From Arenicola marina (Eukaryota > Annelida > Polychaeta > Arenicolidae): a DNA stretch of 64,000 nucleotides. Both the position numbers and the translations under genes were made by a program. The stretch covers positions 76,328,119 through 76,392,118 of the forward strand of contig OZ025248.1 of NCBI GenBank assembly GCA_964019135.1. Direction: 5' to 3'. Below are positions 36,579 through 49,365 of this stretch, one piece after another. Position 1 is the first letter of the stretch. Each line of letters begins with the position of its first letter. Under the pieces are notes generated by a model, which had not been told where the DNA came from, did not search any database, and saw only the letters and a list, made by a program, of their open reading frames with translations.

Positions 36579-37474
36579 CTACATCAGAAGATGTTCATTG
36601 GCTGGCAGCGTCTGCTCCAACGTTTGCCGAATGAGACGACGCTTGTCGCTCTCCTGCGTGCCAAGTGAGTCAATCCGAGATCGAGATTTATGGTTAGTGG
36701 TATACATTGTCCTAGGGGTAATCATTACCCTGCTCCCGACAAGCGAGTTATCGGTATCGCAATCTGCGCTGTGATACGCTCCTGTGTTTAGGACACGGGG
36801 CAGATCTCGCCGTTTTGTCAGGATCAGATCTAGCTGATGCCAATGGCCTGAACTTGGGTGGCGCCATGACACCTTATGCCTAAAACTACCTTGGAAAGAA
36901 GTGTTTGTGATACAGAGTTCGCTCTGCGCGCATAGCTCCAATAAACGTTGTCCGTTCTCGTTGATCTTCCCAACGCCAAAATGACATATGCAACTCGACC
37001 AAGAACCATGGTCATCCCCAACGCGTGCGTTAAAATTCCCGAGAATAAACAACTGATCGCCCTTTGGCGCCTGATTTATGACCTCCCTCAGAGAGTCATA
37101 AAAACGGTCTTTGTCGTCAGCGGTAGAATAAAGGGTTGGAGCGTATACGCTGATTATGGTAGCGGACGCCCCATTTGATTGCATGCGAAGTGACATTATT
37201 CTTTCAGAAACTGCGACAGGCGCTTCGATTGTTTTGCCAAATTATTTTTGACGGCAAAACCTACACCGTGTTCGCGACGGTCCTGGGCACCCTTTCCGCG
37301 CCAGTAAAACGTGTAATTGGCCTCCTTTACCGATCCTGCGTCAGCCAATCGTGTCTCCTGTAGGGCAACTCTATCCACGTTTAGTTTGTGAAGTTCACGG
37401 TCGATCAGCGCTGTCTTACGAACATTGTCAGTCGAGTCCGGTTCGTTTGTCATGCCAGTACACATGGTCCTCAC
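36579..37474 (-). pseudogene. LINE AP-endonuclease domain, frameshifted, catalytic residues lost
   Basis: The N-terminal part (37196-37474) contains LNVDRVALQETRLADAG, with the catalytic Glu of the QETR motif present, followed by NYTFYWRGKG. A frameshift near 37235 moves to the frame of 36579-37196, with IISVYAPT, then ILGNFNARVGDDH, HWHQLDLIL and HSADCDTDNSLV. Family members read GDFNA and SDH at these places. Here GNFNA has Asn for the catalytic Asp, and TDN has Asn for the catalytic His. With the frameshift, this points to an inactive enzyme. Confidence 0.9.
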
Positions 37475-37753
37475 GTTCCATGTGCATACGATCAGTTTCT
37501 TGCTTTGTGTTTTGTTAGGTACTATGTTTACGTCTGCTTACCAAGATAATGTATACCTTGTAGCCCCACGCACCTTATGAGGCAGGCAGACGTGGCGGGT
37601 CAGTACCTTATTGACTGGGGGCTGCCCAGCTTAAGGCGGGCGGTAACTGGCCAATAGGGTTAAAAACACTTCCCACCGTTAGAGGCAACCCATGGCGCCA
37701 ATGCTCTACGCCAATCGAGCATAGCTTATAACCCGTAAACTGTTGCCTCCCTT

Positions 37754-37754
37754 G

Positions 37755-37786
<32 letters not shown>
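37754..37786. repeat. (CA)n dinucleotide microsatellite
   Basis: About 16 CA repeats directly 5' (in the LINE sense) of the retrotransposon remnant. Confidence 0.95.
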
Positions 37787-37789
<3 letters not shown>

Positions 37790-39246
37790 CACAAACAAAC
37801 CAACGTAGTGATAGATGCCGTAAAATCCAAGATTTTACGTCATAATAAGTGGGGACGTCAATATGGACAAGGCGCGCAGTGGCTGATGGTAATCGATACC
37901 TGTGACCTGGTCAGGGTGACAACCCAGGGTGACAACCCAGGGTGACAACCCAGGGGCAATGACATGCCGGTCAGGGGCAGGAGGTGGGGGTCGGGAGGGC
38001 GCTGCCGCAACATGTAGCGGGAAGGAAGAAGGAGAGGGTGGGGGGGGGGCACTGATGGGTGCGTGGGGAACTAATCACGAAGGGCGTGTCAAGAATGTCT
38101 CATTTGCACGGATGGCCTGTCAATATTCCCCAGAGGGTGTAGCACTTGACTCTCCCGGGCATCACACGACCGGCCGCAGTCGTGACTTCGGCAGCGTCAT
38201 GCGGTCAGGGACTTTAGCGTTATGGAGTCCTCGACCGGCCCTGGATAAGGTGAGCTAACGTGCACGCTACGAATCACAAGGACTCGTTACTGAGGAGACG
38301 TTTACAGCGTCCAGTGAGAGACACGTGGCATAAACAGCATCAGATGCCTGCCAGCGCCAGAGATATCGTTCCGATGGGTCTAATCGCCCCCCCCCCCCCC
38401 CCCTGGTAAACCTCCCGGCCTCCACAAGCCTCGCTGCCATAATAACGGCAGTTGCTCTCGAAAGAAAAAAAAAGAACAGGGCAAACAACAAACCTGTTCC
38501 TGTAACGACTCCAGCGGGATAACGCCCGCCAGATTCCCACGCGCTGAAGATGCCAGGACAAGACCGGGGCTCTGATCCATTTGAGTCGGTAAGTCAAGCA
38601 CAAAGGCGACGCGGAGGGGGGGGGGGGGCTACCAACGGGGGGCTCCGACACTGGAGCCGTCACCATCAATAACGGCTAGTCACAAAGCCGGAGACGTCGC
38701 GTCCCTGCCGACCGCCACCTGGGCGGGGACAAGGCGCCGAAACAGCAGCTGTCCTCTCAAACTGCAACTCTCTCTCTCTGTGCACTCGTCCGTCATACTA
38801 GTTTCTGGACCCATCTTCTTCGCCACTGACCACCTTATCCCGCTCTCCGGGGCCCTATCCCAAGGCGGTCCAGCATGATGACGACACCGTGAGCCCCACT
38901 TTGCCTAGACTTTGCCTTGAGAGCGGAGCAAGCTATCCTAATTGGGCCCGGCGCTCAGAGCAGGCAAATGAATCGTTAACGATATTGTGCCAGCGTGGTG
39001 TAGCGCACTTGGAGTTGGGATACGGTAACATAAAAGGGAACAGTTCCACCTCACATGTTGGGCCTTCCCTATTGCAGAGGCTGTAGGCGAACCACTAATC
39101 CACAATCTTAACCCTAATCCCATGTTATCCTCAAGGCGATCTGCTATCCAATCGGTTGTTCCTACGATGCGAAGCAATACCAAAACAGAGACAGAGAGGG
39201 GGTGGGGGGGGGGGGGGGGAGGGGCGGAAATCTGAGTCAGAGATTA
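37787..39246. other. Unique intron sequence between LINE and 35-bp array
   Basis: About 1.46 kb. It contains three tandem CAACCCAGGGTGA blocks (37918-37950) and C or G homopolymers at 38387-38403 and 38618-38630. Several short open frames on both strands have no recognisable domain. Confidence 0.55.
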
Positions 39247-40322
39247 ACAGACGGTCATTGGTGTGGTGTAGTAAGATATGGACACATGGCCATTGGTGTG
39301 GTGTAGTAAGATATGAACACATGGCCATTGGTGTGGTGTAGTAAGATCTTAACACATGGTCATTGGTGTGGTGTAGTAAGATATGGACACATGGCCATTG
39401 GTGTGGTGTAGTAAGATATGAACACATGGCCATTGGTGTGGTGTAGTAAGATCTTAACACATGGTCATTGGTGTGGTATAGTAAGATATTAATACATGGC
39501 CATTTGTGTGGTGTAGTAAGATATTAACACATGGCCATTGGTGTGGTGTAGTAAGATATTAACACATGGCCATTGGTGTGGTGTAGTAAGATATTAATAC
39601 ATGGCCATTTGTGTGGTGTAGTAAGATATTAACACATGGCCATTGGTGTGGTGTAGTAAGATAATAATACATGGTCATTGGTGTAGTGTAGTAAGATATT
39701 AACACACGGCCATTGGCGTGGCGTAGTAAGATATTAACACATGGCCATTGGTGTGGTGTAGTAAGATATTAACACATGGCCATTGGTGTGGTGTAGTAAG
39801 ATCTTAACACATGGCCATTGGTGTGGTGTAGTAAGATCTTAACACATGGTCACTGGTGTGGTGTAGTAAGATATTAATACATGGCCATTTGTGTGGTGTA
39901 GTAAGATAATAATACATGGTCATTGGTGTGGTGTAGTAAGATATTAACAGATGGCCATTGGTGTGGTGAAGTAAGATATTAACACACGGATATGTGTGTG
40001 GTGTAGTAAGATATTAACACATGGCAACTGGTGTGGTGTAGTAAGATATTAACACATGGCCATTGGTGTGGTGTAGTAAGATATTAACAGATGGCCATTG
40101 GTGTGGTGAAGTAAGATATTAACACACGGATATGTGTGTGGTGTAGCAAGATATTAACACATGGCAACTGGTGTGGTGTAGTAAGATATTAACACATGGC
40201 CATTGGTGTGGTGTAGTAAGATATTAACAGATGGCCATTGGTGTGGTGTAGTAAGATATTAACAGATGGCCATTGGTGTGGTGTAGTAAGATATGAACAC
40301 ATGGCCATTGATGTGGTGTAGT
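39247..40322. repeat. Minisatellite, 35-bp unit, about 31 copies
   Basis: The unit is CATGGCCATTGGTGTGGTGT then AGTAAGATATTAACA. Variants occur in ATATTAAC/ATCTTAAC/ATATGAAC. A sub-block with CACGGATATGTGTGTGG recurs at 39995 and 40115 (about 120-140 bp), showing local block duplication. Confidence 0.94.
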
Positions 40323-40633
40323 GCTGTGGTGTCGGTGGGAGTGGGGTATCCGACAGTCGACCCTTGCTCGGCCCCACCCCCCGAGCATTATACACACGCT
40401 GTCAGAGACATGGAAGGGATCATGACGTTTAACTAATCTTGGAGTTGGCAATGTGAGTCGAGAGTTTTTTAAATAATTGCAACCTGTCAATGTTCACGTG
40501 AAAGTCTACACGCCAACACACGCCTATACACCTTCGGGAAATACTTGTCCGTCATTTGCAATCAGTTGCAATTAGCGCAATCACGTGACCATGACTATCC
40601 TACATCGTCACCTGTAACAACAATGGCGACGGC
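40323..40633. other. Unique intron sequence
   Basis: About 310 bases of mixed sequence; nothing recognised. Confidence 0.55.
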
Positions 40634-43600
40634 ATGAGGTCAGGTAAGCCACAGTCCCCCAAGGGCGGGTCCTCGGACAGTGTCAGGTAAGCCACACTCC
40701 CCAAGAGCGGGTCCTCGGACAGTGTCAGGTAAGCCACTCCCCCAAGGGCGGGTCCTCGAACAGTGTCAGGTAAGTCACACTCCCCCAAGGGCGGGTCCTC
40801 GGACAGTGTCAGGTAAGCCACACTCCCCAAGAGCGGGTCCTCGGACAGTGTCAGGTAAGCCACTCCCCCAAGGGCGGGTCCTCGAACAGTGTCAGGTAAG
40901 TCACACTCCCCCAAGGGCGGGTCCTCGGACAGCCGCTTCACGCCAGGTAAGTCACTCCCCCAAGGGCGGGTCCTCGGACAGTGTAGTCCGAGGACCCGCC
41001 CTTGCCTGTGTCCGAGGACCCGCCCTTGTCGCTTCACGGCAGGTAAGTCACACTCCCCCAAGAGCGGGTCCTCGGACATCCGCTTCCCGTCAGGTAAGTC
41101 ACACTCCCCCAAGGACGGGTCCTCGGACAGCCGCTTCACGTCAGGTAAGTCACACTCCCCCAAGGACGGGTCCTCGGACAGCCGCTTCACGTCAGGTAAG
41201 TCACACTCCCCCAAGGGCGGGTTTTCGGACAGCCGCTTCACGTCAGGTAAGTCACACTTCCCCAATGGCGGGTCCTCGGACATCCGCTTCCCGTCAGGTA
41301 AGTTACACTCCCCCAAGGACGGGTCCTCGGACAGCCGCTTCACGTCAGGTAAGTCACACTCCCCCAAGGGCGGGTCTTCGGACAGCCGCTTCACGTCAGG
41401 TAAGTCACACTCCCCCAAGGGCGGGTCTTCGGACAGCCGCTTCACGTCAGGTAAGTCACACTCCCCCAAGGGCGGGTCCTCGGACATCCGCTTCACGTCA
41501 GGTAAGTCACACTCCCCCAAGGACGGGTCCTCGGACAGCCGCTTCACGTCAGGTAAGTCACACTCCCCCAAGGGCGGGTCTTCGGACAGCCGCTTCACGT
41601 CAGGTAAGTTACACTCCCCCAAGGACGGGTCCTCGGACAGCCGCTTCACGTCAGGTAAGTCACACTCCCCCAAGGACGGGTCTTCGGACATCCGCTTCAC
41701 GTCAGGTAAGTCACACTCCCCCAAGGGCGGGTCCTCGTACAGCCGCTTCACGTCAGGTAAGTCACACTCCCCCAAGGGCGGGTCCTCGGACAGCCGCTTC
41801 ACGTCAGGTAAGTCACACTCCCCCAAGGACGGGTCCTCGGACAGCCGCTTCACGTCAGGTAAGTCACACTCCCCCAAGGGCGGGTCCTCGGACAGCCGCT
41901 TCACGTCAGGTAAGTCACACTCCCCCAAGGACGGGTCCTCGGACAGCCGCTTCACGTCAGGTAAGTCACACTCCCCCAAGGGCGGGTCCTCGGACAGCCG
42001 CTTCACGTCAGGTAAGCCACACTCCCCCAAGGGCGGGTCTTCGGACAGCCGCTTCACGTCAGGTAAGTCACACTCCCCCAAGGGCGGGTCCTCGGACATC
42101 CGCTTCACGTCAGGTAAGTCACACTCCCCCAAGGACGGGTCCTCGGACAGCCGCTTCACGTCAGGTAAGTCACACTCCCCCAAGGGCGGGTCTTCGGACA
42201 GCCGCTTCACGTCAGGTAAGTTACACTCCCCCAAGGACGGGTCCTCGGACAGCCGCTTCACGTCAGGTAAGTCACACTCCCCCAAGGACGGGTCTTCGGA
42301 CATCCGCTTCACGTCAGGTAAGTCACACTCCCCCCAAGGGCGGGTCCTCGTACAGCCGCTTCACGTCAGGTAAGTCACACTCCCCCAAGGGCGGGTCCTC
42401 GGACAGCCGCTTCACGTCAGGTAAGTCACACTCCCCCAAGGACGGGTCCTCGGACAGCCGCTTCACGTCAGGTAAGTCACACTCCCCCAAGGGCGGGTCC
42501 TCGGACAGCCGCTTCACGTCAGGTAAGTCACACTCCCCCAAGGACGGGTCCTCGGACAGCCGCTTCACGTCAAGTAAGTCACACTCCCCCAAGGGCGGGT
42601 CCTCGTACAGCCGCTTCACGTCAGGTAAGTCACACTCCCCCAAGGACGGGTCCTCGGACAGCCGCTTCACGTCAGGTAAGTCACACTCCCCCAAGGGCGG
42701 GTCTTCGGACAGCCGCTTCACGTCAGGTAAGTTACACTCCCCCAAGGACGGGTCCTCGGACATCCGCTTCACGTCAGGTAAGTCACACTCCCCCAAGGAC
42801 GGGTCCTCGGACATCCGCTTCACGTCAGGTAAGTCACACTCCCCCAAGGGCGGGTCCTCGTACAGCCGCTTCACGTCAGGTAAGTCACACTCCCCCAAGG
42901 GCGGGTCCTCGGACAGCCGCTTCACGTCAGGTAAGTCACACTCCCCCAAGGACGGGTCCTCGGACAGCCGCTTCACGTCAGGTAAGTCACACTCCCCCAA
43001 GGGCGGGTCCTCGTACAGCCGCTTCACGTCAGGTAAGTCACACTCCCCCAAGGGCGGGTCCTCGGACAGCCGCTTCACGTCAGGTAAGTCACACTCCCCC
43101 AAGGGCGGGTCCTCGGACAGTGTCAGGTAAGTCACACTCCCCCAAGGACGGGTTCTCGGACAGCCGCTTCCCGTCAGGTAAGTCACACTCCCCCAAGGGC
43201 GGGTCCTCGGACAGCCGCTTCACGTCAGGTAAGTCACACTCCCCCAAGGGCGGGTCCTCGGACATCCGCTTCACGTCAGGTAAGTCACACTCCCCCAAGG
43301 ACGGGTCCTCGGACAGCCGCTTCACGTCAGGTAAGTCACACTTCCCCAATGGCGGGTCCTCGGACATCCGCTTCCCGTCAGGTAAGTTACACTCCCCCAA
43401 GGACGGGTCCTCGGACATCCGCTTCACGTCAGGTAAGTCACACTCCCCCAAGAGCAAGTCCTCGGACATCCGCTTCACGTCAGGTAAGTCACACTCCCCC
43501 AAGGGCGGGTCCTCGGACATCCGCTTCACGGCAGGTAAGTCACACTCCCCCAAGGGCGGGTCCTTGGACAGCCGCTTCACGTCAGGTAAGTCACACTCCC

Positions 43601-46600
43601 CCAAGGACGGGTCCTCGGACAGCCGCTTCACGTCAGGTAAGTCACACTCCCCCAAGGACGGGTCCTCGGACAGCCGCTTCACGTCAGGTAAGTCACACTC
43701 CCCCAAGGACGGGTCCCCGGACAGCCGCTTCACGTCAGGTAAGTCACACTCCCCCAAGGACGGGTTCTCGGACAGCCGCTTCACGGCAGGTAAGTCACAC
43801 TCCCCCAAGGGCGGGTCCTCGGACATCCGCTTCCCGTCAGGTAAGTCACACTCCCCCAAGGACGGGTCCCCGGACAGCCGCTTCACGTCAGGTAAGTCAC
43901 ACTCCCCCAAGGACGGGTCCTCGGACAGCCGCTTCACGTCAGGTAAGTCACACTCCCCCAAGGGCGGGTCCTCGGACATCCGCTTCACGGCAGGTAAGTC
44001 ACACTCCCCCAAGGGCGGGTCCTCGGACAGCCGCTTCACGTCAGGTAAGTCACACTCCCCCAAGGACGGGTCTTCGGACATCCGCTTCACGGCAGGTAAG
44101 TCACACTCCCCCAAGGGCGGGTCCTCGGACAGCCGCTTCACGTCAGGTAAGTCACACTCCCCCAAGGGCGGGTCCTCGGACATCCGCTTCACGTCAGGTA
44201 AGTCACACTCCCCCAAGGGCGGGTCCTCGGACAGCCGCTTCACGTCAGGTAAGTCACACTCCCCCAAGGGCGGGTCCTCGGACATCCGCTTCACGTCAGG
44301 TAAGTCACACTCCCCCAAGGGCGGGTCTTCGGACAGCCGCTTCACGTCAGGTAAGCCACACTCCCCCAAGGACGGGTCCTCGGACAGTGTCAGGTAAGTC
44401 ACACTCCCCCAAGGGCGGGTCTTCGGACATCCGCTGCACGTCAGGTAAGTCACACTCCCCCAAGGGCGGGTCTTCGGACATCCGCTGCACGTCAGGTAAG
44501 TCACACTCCCCCAAGGGCGGGTCCTCGGACATCCGCTTCCCGTCAGGTAAGTTACACTCCCCCAAGGACGGGTCCTCGGACATCCGCTTCACGTCAGGTA
44601 AGTCACACTCCCCCAAGGGCGGGTCCTCGGACAGCCGCTTCACGTCAGGTAAGTCACACTCCCCCAAGGACGGGTCCTCGGACAGCCGCTTCACGTCAGG
44701 TAAGTCACACTCCCCCAAGGGCGGGTCCTCGGACAGCCGCTTCACGTCAGGTAAGTCACACTCCCCCAAGGGCGGGTCCTCGGACATCCGCTTGACGTCA
44801 GGTAAGTCACACTCCCCCAAGGACGGGTCCTCGGACAGCCGCTTCACGTCAGGTAAGTCACACTCCCCCAATGGCGGGTCCTCGGACAGCCGCTTCACGT
44901 CAGGTAGGCCACACTCCCCCAAGGACGGGTTCTCGGACAGCCGCTTCACGGCAGGTAAGTCACACTCCCCCAAGGGCGGGTCCTCGGACAGCCGCTTCCC
45001 GTCAGGTAAGTCACACTCCCCCAAGGGCGGGTCCTCGGACAGCCGCTTCACGTCAGGTAAGTCACACTCCCCCAAGGGCGGGTTTTCGGACAGCCGCTTC
45101 ACGTCAGGTAAGTCACACTCCCCCAATGGCGGGTGCTCGGACATCCGCTTCCCGTCAGGTAAGTTACACTCCCCCAAGGACGGGTCCTCGGACAGCCGCT
45201 TGACGTCAGGTAAGTCACACTCCCCCAAGGGCGGGTCCTCGGACATCCGCTTCACGTCAGGTAAGTCACACTCCCCCAAGGGCGGGTCCTCGGACAGCCG
45301 CTTCACGTCAGGTAAGTCACACTCCCCCAAGGGCGGGTCCTCGGACAGCCGCTTCACGTCAGGTAAGTCACACTCCCCCAAGGGCGGGTCCTCGGACAGC
45401 CGCTCCACGTCAGGTAAGTCACACTCCCCCAAGGGCGGGTCCTCGGACATCCGCTTGACGTCAGGTAAGTCACACTTCCCCAAGGGCGGGTCCTCGGACA
45501 GCCGCTTCACGTCAGATAAGTCACACTCCCCCAAGGGCGGGTCCTCGGACAGCCGCTTCACGTCAGGTAAGCCACACTCCCCCAAGGACGGGTTTTCGGA
45601 CAGCCGCTTCACGGCAGGTAAGTCACACTCCCCCAAGGACGGGTTCTCGGACAGCCGCTTCACGGCAGGTAAGTCACACTCCCCCAAGGGCGGGTCCTCG
45701 GACATCCGCTTCCCGTCAGGTAAGTCACACTCCCCCAAGGGCGGGTCCTTGGACATCCGCTTTACGTCAGGTAAGTCACACTCCCCCAAGGACGGGTCCT
45801 CGGACAGCCACTTCACGTCTGACTCAGGTAAGTCACACTCCCCCAAGGGCGGGTCCTTGGACATCCACTTTACGTCAGGTAAGTCACACTCCCCCAAGGA
45901 CGGGTCCTCGGACAGCCGTTTCACGTCTGACTCAGGTAAGTCACACTCCCCCAAGGGCGGGTCCTTGGACATCCGCTTCACGTCAGGTAAGTCACACTCC
46001 CCCAAGGGCGGGTCCTCGGACATCCGCTTGACGTCAGGTAAGTCACACTCCCCCAAGGGCGGGTCTTCGGACAGCCGCTTCCCGTCAGGTAAGTCACACT
46101 CCCCCAAGGGCGGGTCTTCGGACATCCGCTTCACGTCAGGTAAGTCACACTCCCCCAAGGGCGGGTCCTCGGACAGTGTCAGGTAAGTCACACTCCCCCA
46201 AGGGCGGGTCCTCGGACATCCGCTTGACGTCAGGTAAGTCACACTCCCCCAAGGGCGGGTCCTCGGACAGTGTCAGGTAAGCAACACTCCCCCAAGGGCG
46301 GGTCCTCGGACATCCGCTTGACGTCAGGTAAGTCACACTCCCCCAAGGGCGGGTCTTCGGACAGCCGCTTCCCGTCAGGTAAGTCACACTCCCCCAAGGG
46401 CGGGTCTTCGGACATCCGCTTCACGTCAGGTAAGTCACACTCCCCCAAGGGCGGGTCCTCGGACAGTGTCAGGTAAGTCACACTCCCCCAAGGGCGGGTC
46501 CTCGGACATCCGCTTCACGTCAGGTAAGTCACACTCCCCCAAGGGCGGGTCCTCGGACAGCCGCTTCACGTCAGGTAAGTCACACTCCCCCAAGGGCGGG

Positions 46601-49242
46601 TCCTCGGACAGCCGCTTCACGTCAGGTAAGTCACACTCCCCCAAGGGCGGGTCCTCGGACAGCCGCTCCACGTCAGGTAAGTCACACTCCCCCAAGGGCG
46701 GGTCCTCGGACATCCGCTTGACGTCAGGTAAGTCACACTCCCCCAAGGGCGGGTCCTCGGACAGCCGCTTCACGTCAGGTAAGTCACACTCCCCCAAGGG
46801 CGGGTCCTCGGACAGCCGCTTCACGTCAGGTAAGCCACACTCCCCCAAGGACGGGTTTTCGGACAGCCGCTTCACGGCAGGTAAGTCACACTCCCCCAAG
46901 GACGGGTTCTCGGACAGCCGCTTCACGGCAGGTAAGTCACACTCCCCCAAGGGCGGGTCCTCGGACAGCCGCTTCACGTCAGGTAAGTCACACTCCCCCA
47001 AGGGCGGGTCCTCGGACATCCGCTTGACGTCAGGTAAGTCACACTCCCCCAAGGGCGGGTCCTCGGACAGCCGCTTCACGTCAGGTAAGTCACACTCCCC
47101 CAAGGGCGGGTCCTCGGACAGCCGCTTCACGTCAGGTAAGTCACACTCCCCCAAGGGCGGGTCCTCGGACAGCCGCTTCACGTCAGGTAAGTCACACTCC
47201 CCCAAGGGCGGGTCCTCGGACAGCCGCTTCACGTCAGGTAAGTCACACTCCCCCAAGGGCGGTCCTCGGACAGCCGCTTCACGTCAGGTAAGTCACACTC
47301 CCCTAAGGGCGGGTCCTCGGACATCCGCTTGACGTCAGGTAAGTCACACTCCCCCAAGAACGGGTCTTCGGACAGCCGCTTCACGTCAGGTAAGTCACAC
47401 TCCCCCAAGGGCGGGTCCTCGGACAGCCGCTTCACGTCAGGTAAGCCACACTCCCCCAAGGACGGGTTTTCGGACAGCCGCTTCACGGCAGGTAAGTCAC
47501 ACTCCCCCAAGGGCGGGTCCTCGGACATCCGCTTCACGTCAGGTAAGCCACACTCCCCCAAGGACGGGTTCTCGGACAGCCGCTTCACGGCAGGTAAGTC
47601 ACACTCCCCCAAGGGCGGGTCCTCGGACATCCGCTTCACGTCAGGTAAGTCACACTCCCCCAAGGACGGGTCCTCGGACAGCCGCTTCACGGCAGGTAAG
47701 CCACACTCCCCCAAGGACGGGTCCTCGGACATCCGCTTGACGTCAGGTAAGTCACACTCCCCCAAGGACGGGTTCTCGGACAGCCGCTTCCCGTCAGGTA
47801 AGTCACACTCCCCCAAGGGCGGGTCCTCGGACAGCCGCTTCACGTCAGGTAAGTCACACTCCCCCAAGGGCGGGTCCTCGGACATCCGCTTCACGTCAGG
47901 TAAGTCACACTCCCCCAAGGGCGGGTCTTCGGACAGCCGCTTCACGTCAGGTAAGCCACACTCCCCCAAGGACGGGTCCTCGGACATCCGCTTCACGTCA
48001 GGTAAGTCACACTCCCCCAAGGGCGGGTCCTCGGACAGTGTCAGGTAAGTCACACTCCCCCAAGGACGGGTCCTCGGACAGTGTCAGGTAAGTCACACTC
48101 CCCCAAGGGCGGGTCCTCGGACAGCCGCTTCACGTCAGGTAAGTCACACTCCCCCAAGGACGGGTCCTCGGACAGCCGCTTCACGTCAGGTAAGTCACAC
48201 TCCCCCAAGGGCGGGTCCTCGGACAGCCGCTTCACGTCAGGTAAGTCACACTCCCCCAAGGGCGGGTCCTCGGACAGCCGCTTCACGTCAGGTAAGTCAC
48301 ACTCCCCCAAGGGCGGGTCCTCGGACAGCCGCTTCACGTCAGGTAAGTCACACTCCCCCAAGGGCGGGTCCTCGGACATCCGCTTGACGGCAGGTAAGTC
48401 ACACTCCCCCAAGGGCGGGTCCTCGGACATCCGCTTCCCGTCAGGTAAGTCACACTCCCCCAAGGACGGGTCCTCGGACAGCCGCTTCACGTCAGGTAAG
48501 TCACACTCCCCCAAGGGTGGGTCCTCGGACAGCCGCTTCACGTCAGGTAAGTCACACTCCCCCAAGGGCGGGTCCTCGGACATCCGCTTCCCGTCAGGTA
48601 AGTCACACTCCCCCAAGGACGGGTCCTCGGACAGCCGCTTCACGTCAGGTAAGTCACACTCCCCCAAGGGCGGGTCCTCGGACAGCCGCTTCACGTCAGG
48701 TAAGCCACACTCCCCCAAGGACGGGTCCTCGGACAGTGTCAGGTAAGTCACACTCCCCCAAGGGCGGGTCTTCGGACATCCGCTTCACGTCAGGTAAGTC
48801 ACACTCCCCCAAGGGCGGGTCCTCGGACAGCCGCTTCCCGTCAGGTAAGTCACACTCCCCCACGGGCGGGTCCTCGGACAGCCGCTTCACGTCAGGTAAG
48901 TCACACTCCCCCAAGGGCGGGTCCTCGGACAGCCGCTTCACGTCAGGTAAGCCACACTCCCCCAAGGACGGGTCCTCGGACAGTGTCAGGTAAGTCACAC
49001 TCCCCCAAGGGCGGGTCTTCGGACATCCGCTTCACGTCAGGTAAGTCACACTCCCCCAAGGACGGGTCCTCGGACAGCCGCTTCACGTCAGGTAAGTCAC
49101 ACTCCCCCAAGGACGGGTCCTCGGACAGTGTCAGGTAAGCCACACTCCCCCAAGGGTGGGTCCTCGGACAGTGTCAGGTAAGTCACACTCCCCCAAAGGC
49201 GGGTCCTCGGACAGCCGCTTCCCGTCAGGTAAGCCACACTCC
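40634..49242. repeat. Large minisatellite, 51-bp unit, about 168 copies, with 5' splice-site and GC-box motifs
   Basis: The unit is TCAGGTAAGTCACACTCCCC, CAAGGGCGGGTCCTCGGACA and GCCGCTTCACG. A shorter 42-bp form ends CGGACAGTG. Nearly every unit carries CAGGTAAGT, the full U1-complementary donor consensus, on the plus strand (antisense to USP47), and GGGCGGG, a GC-box. Variants are GACGGG/GGCGGG, GACATCC/GACAGCC and AAGTTACAC/AAGTCACAC. An AAGTTACAC unit at 41606 recurs at 42218 (612 bp = 12 units), a higher-order repeat. Confidence 0.97.
40961..41028. repeat. Perfect 19-bp inverted repeat within the 51-bp array
   Basis: CAAGGGCGGGTCCTCGGAC (40961-40979) faces its exact reverse complement (40986-41004) across a 6-base loop, AGTGTA. 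A second inverted copy lies at 41010-41028. It is the only place I see in this array where unit direction flips. Confidence 0.95.
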
Positions 49243-49365
49243 CCGTGAGCCTCCCCCAAGGGGCCCGCTGTCCGTAAGACGTGACGCTGTCCCACACATA
49301 CGTCACTGCTATACGGGTCGGCAGGGGGAAGCACCGCATGAGGCAGCGCCCTTTAACAGGATTAC

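Larger units (their letters stand above)
35490..37730 (-). mobile_element. Decayed APE-type non-LTR retrotransposon (LINE), lacks 3' end
   Basis: On the minus strand, in order, are a 5' untranslated-like region (37475-37730), an AP-endonuclease domain, a linker and the front half of a reverse transcriptase. The protein resembles the 'craniofacial development protein 2-like' endonuclease-RT family common in invertebrate genomes; the clade was not assigned. The reading frame changes several times (near 37235, 36550, 36050 and 35750), so the copy is dead. The RT stops after FHVRNG, just before the expected VKQGC motif, and the YADD catalytic box is missing. It has the same orientation as USP47. 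Confidence 0.9.

Noticed and set aside
40600..49143. Minus-strand SEDPPLGECDLPDVKRL repeat protein in sense with USP47
   Set aside because: The frame is broken at each 42-bp or indel unit and flanked by no splice sites in the right phase; the exon A to exon B join skips it cleanly.
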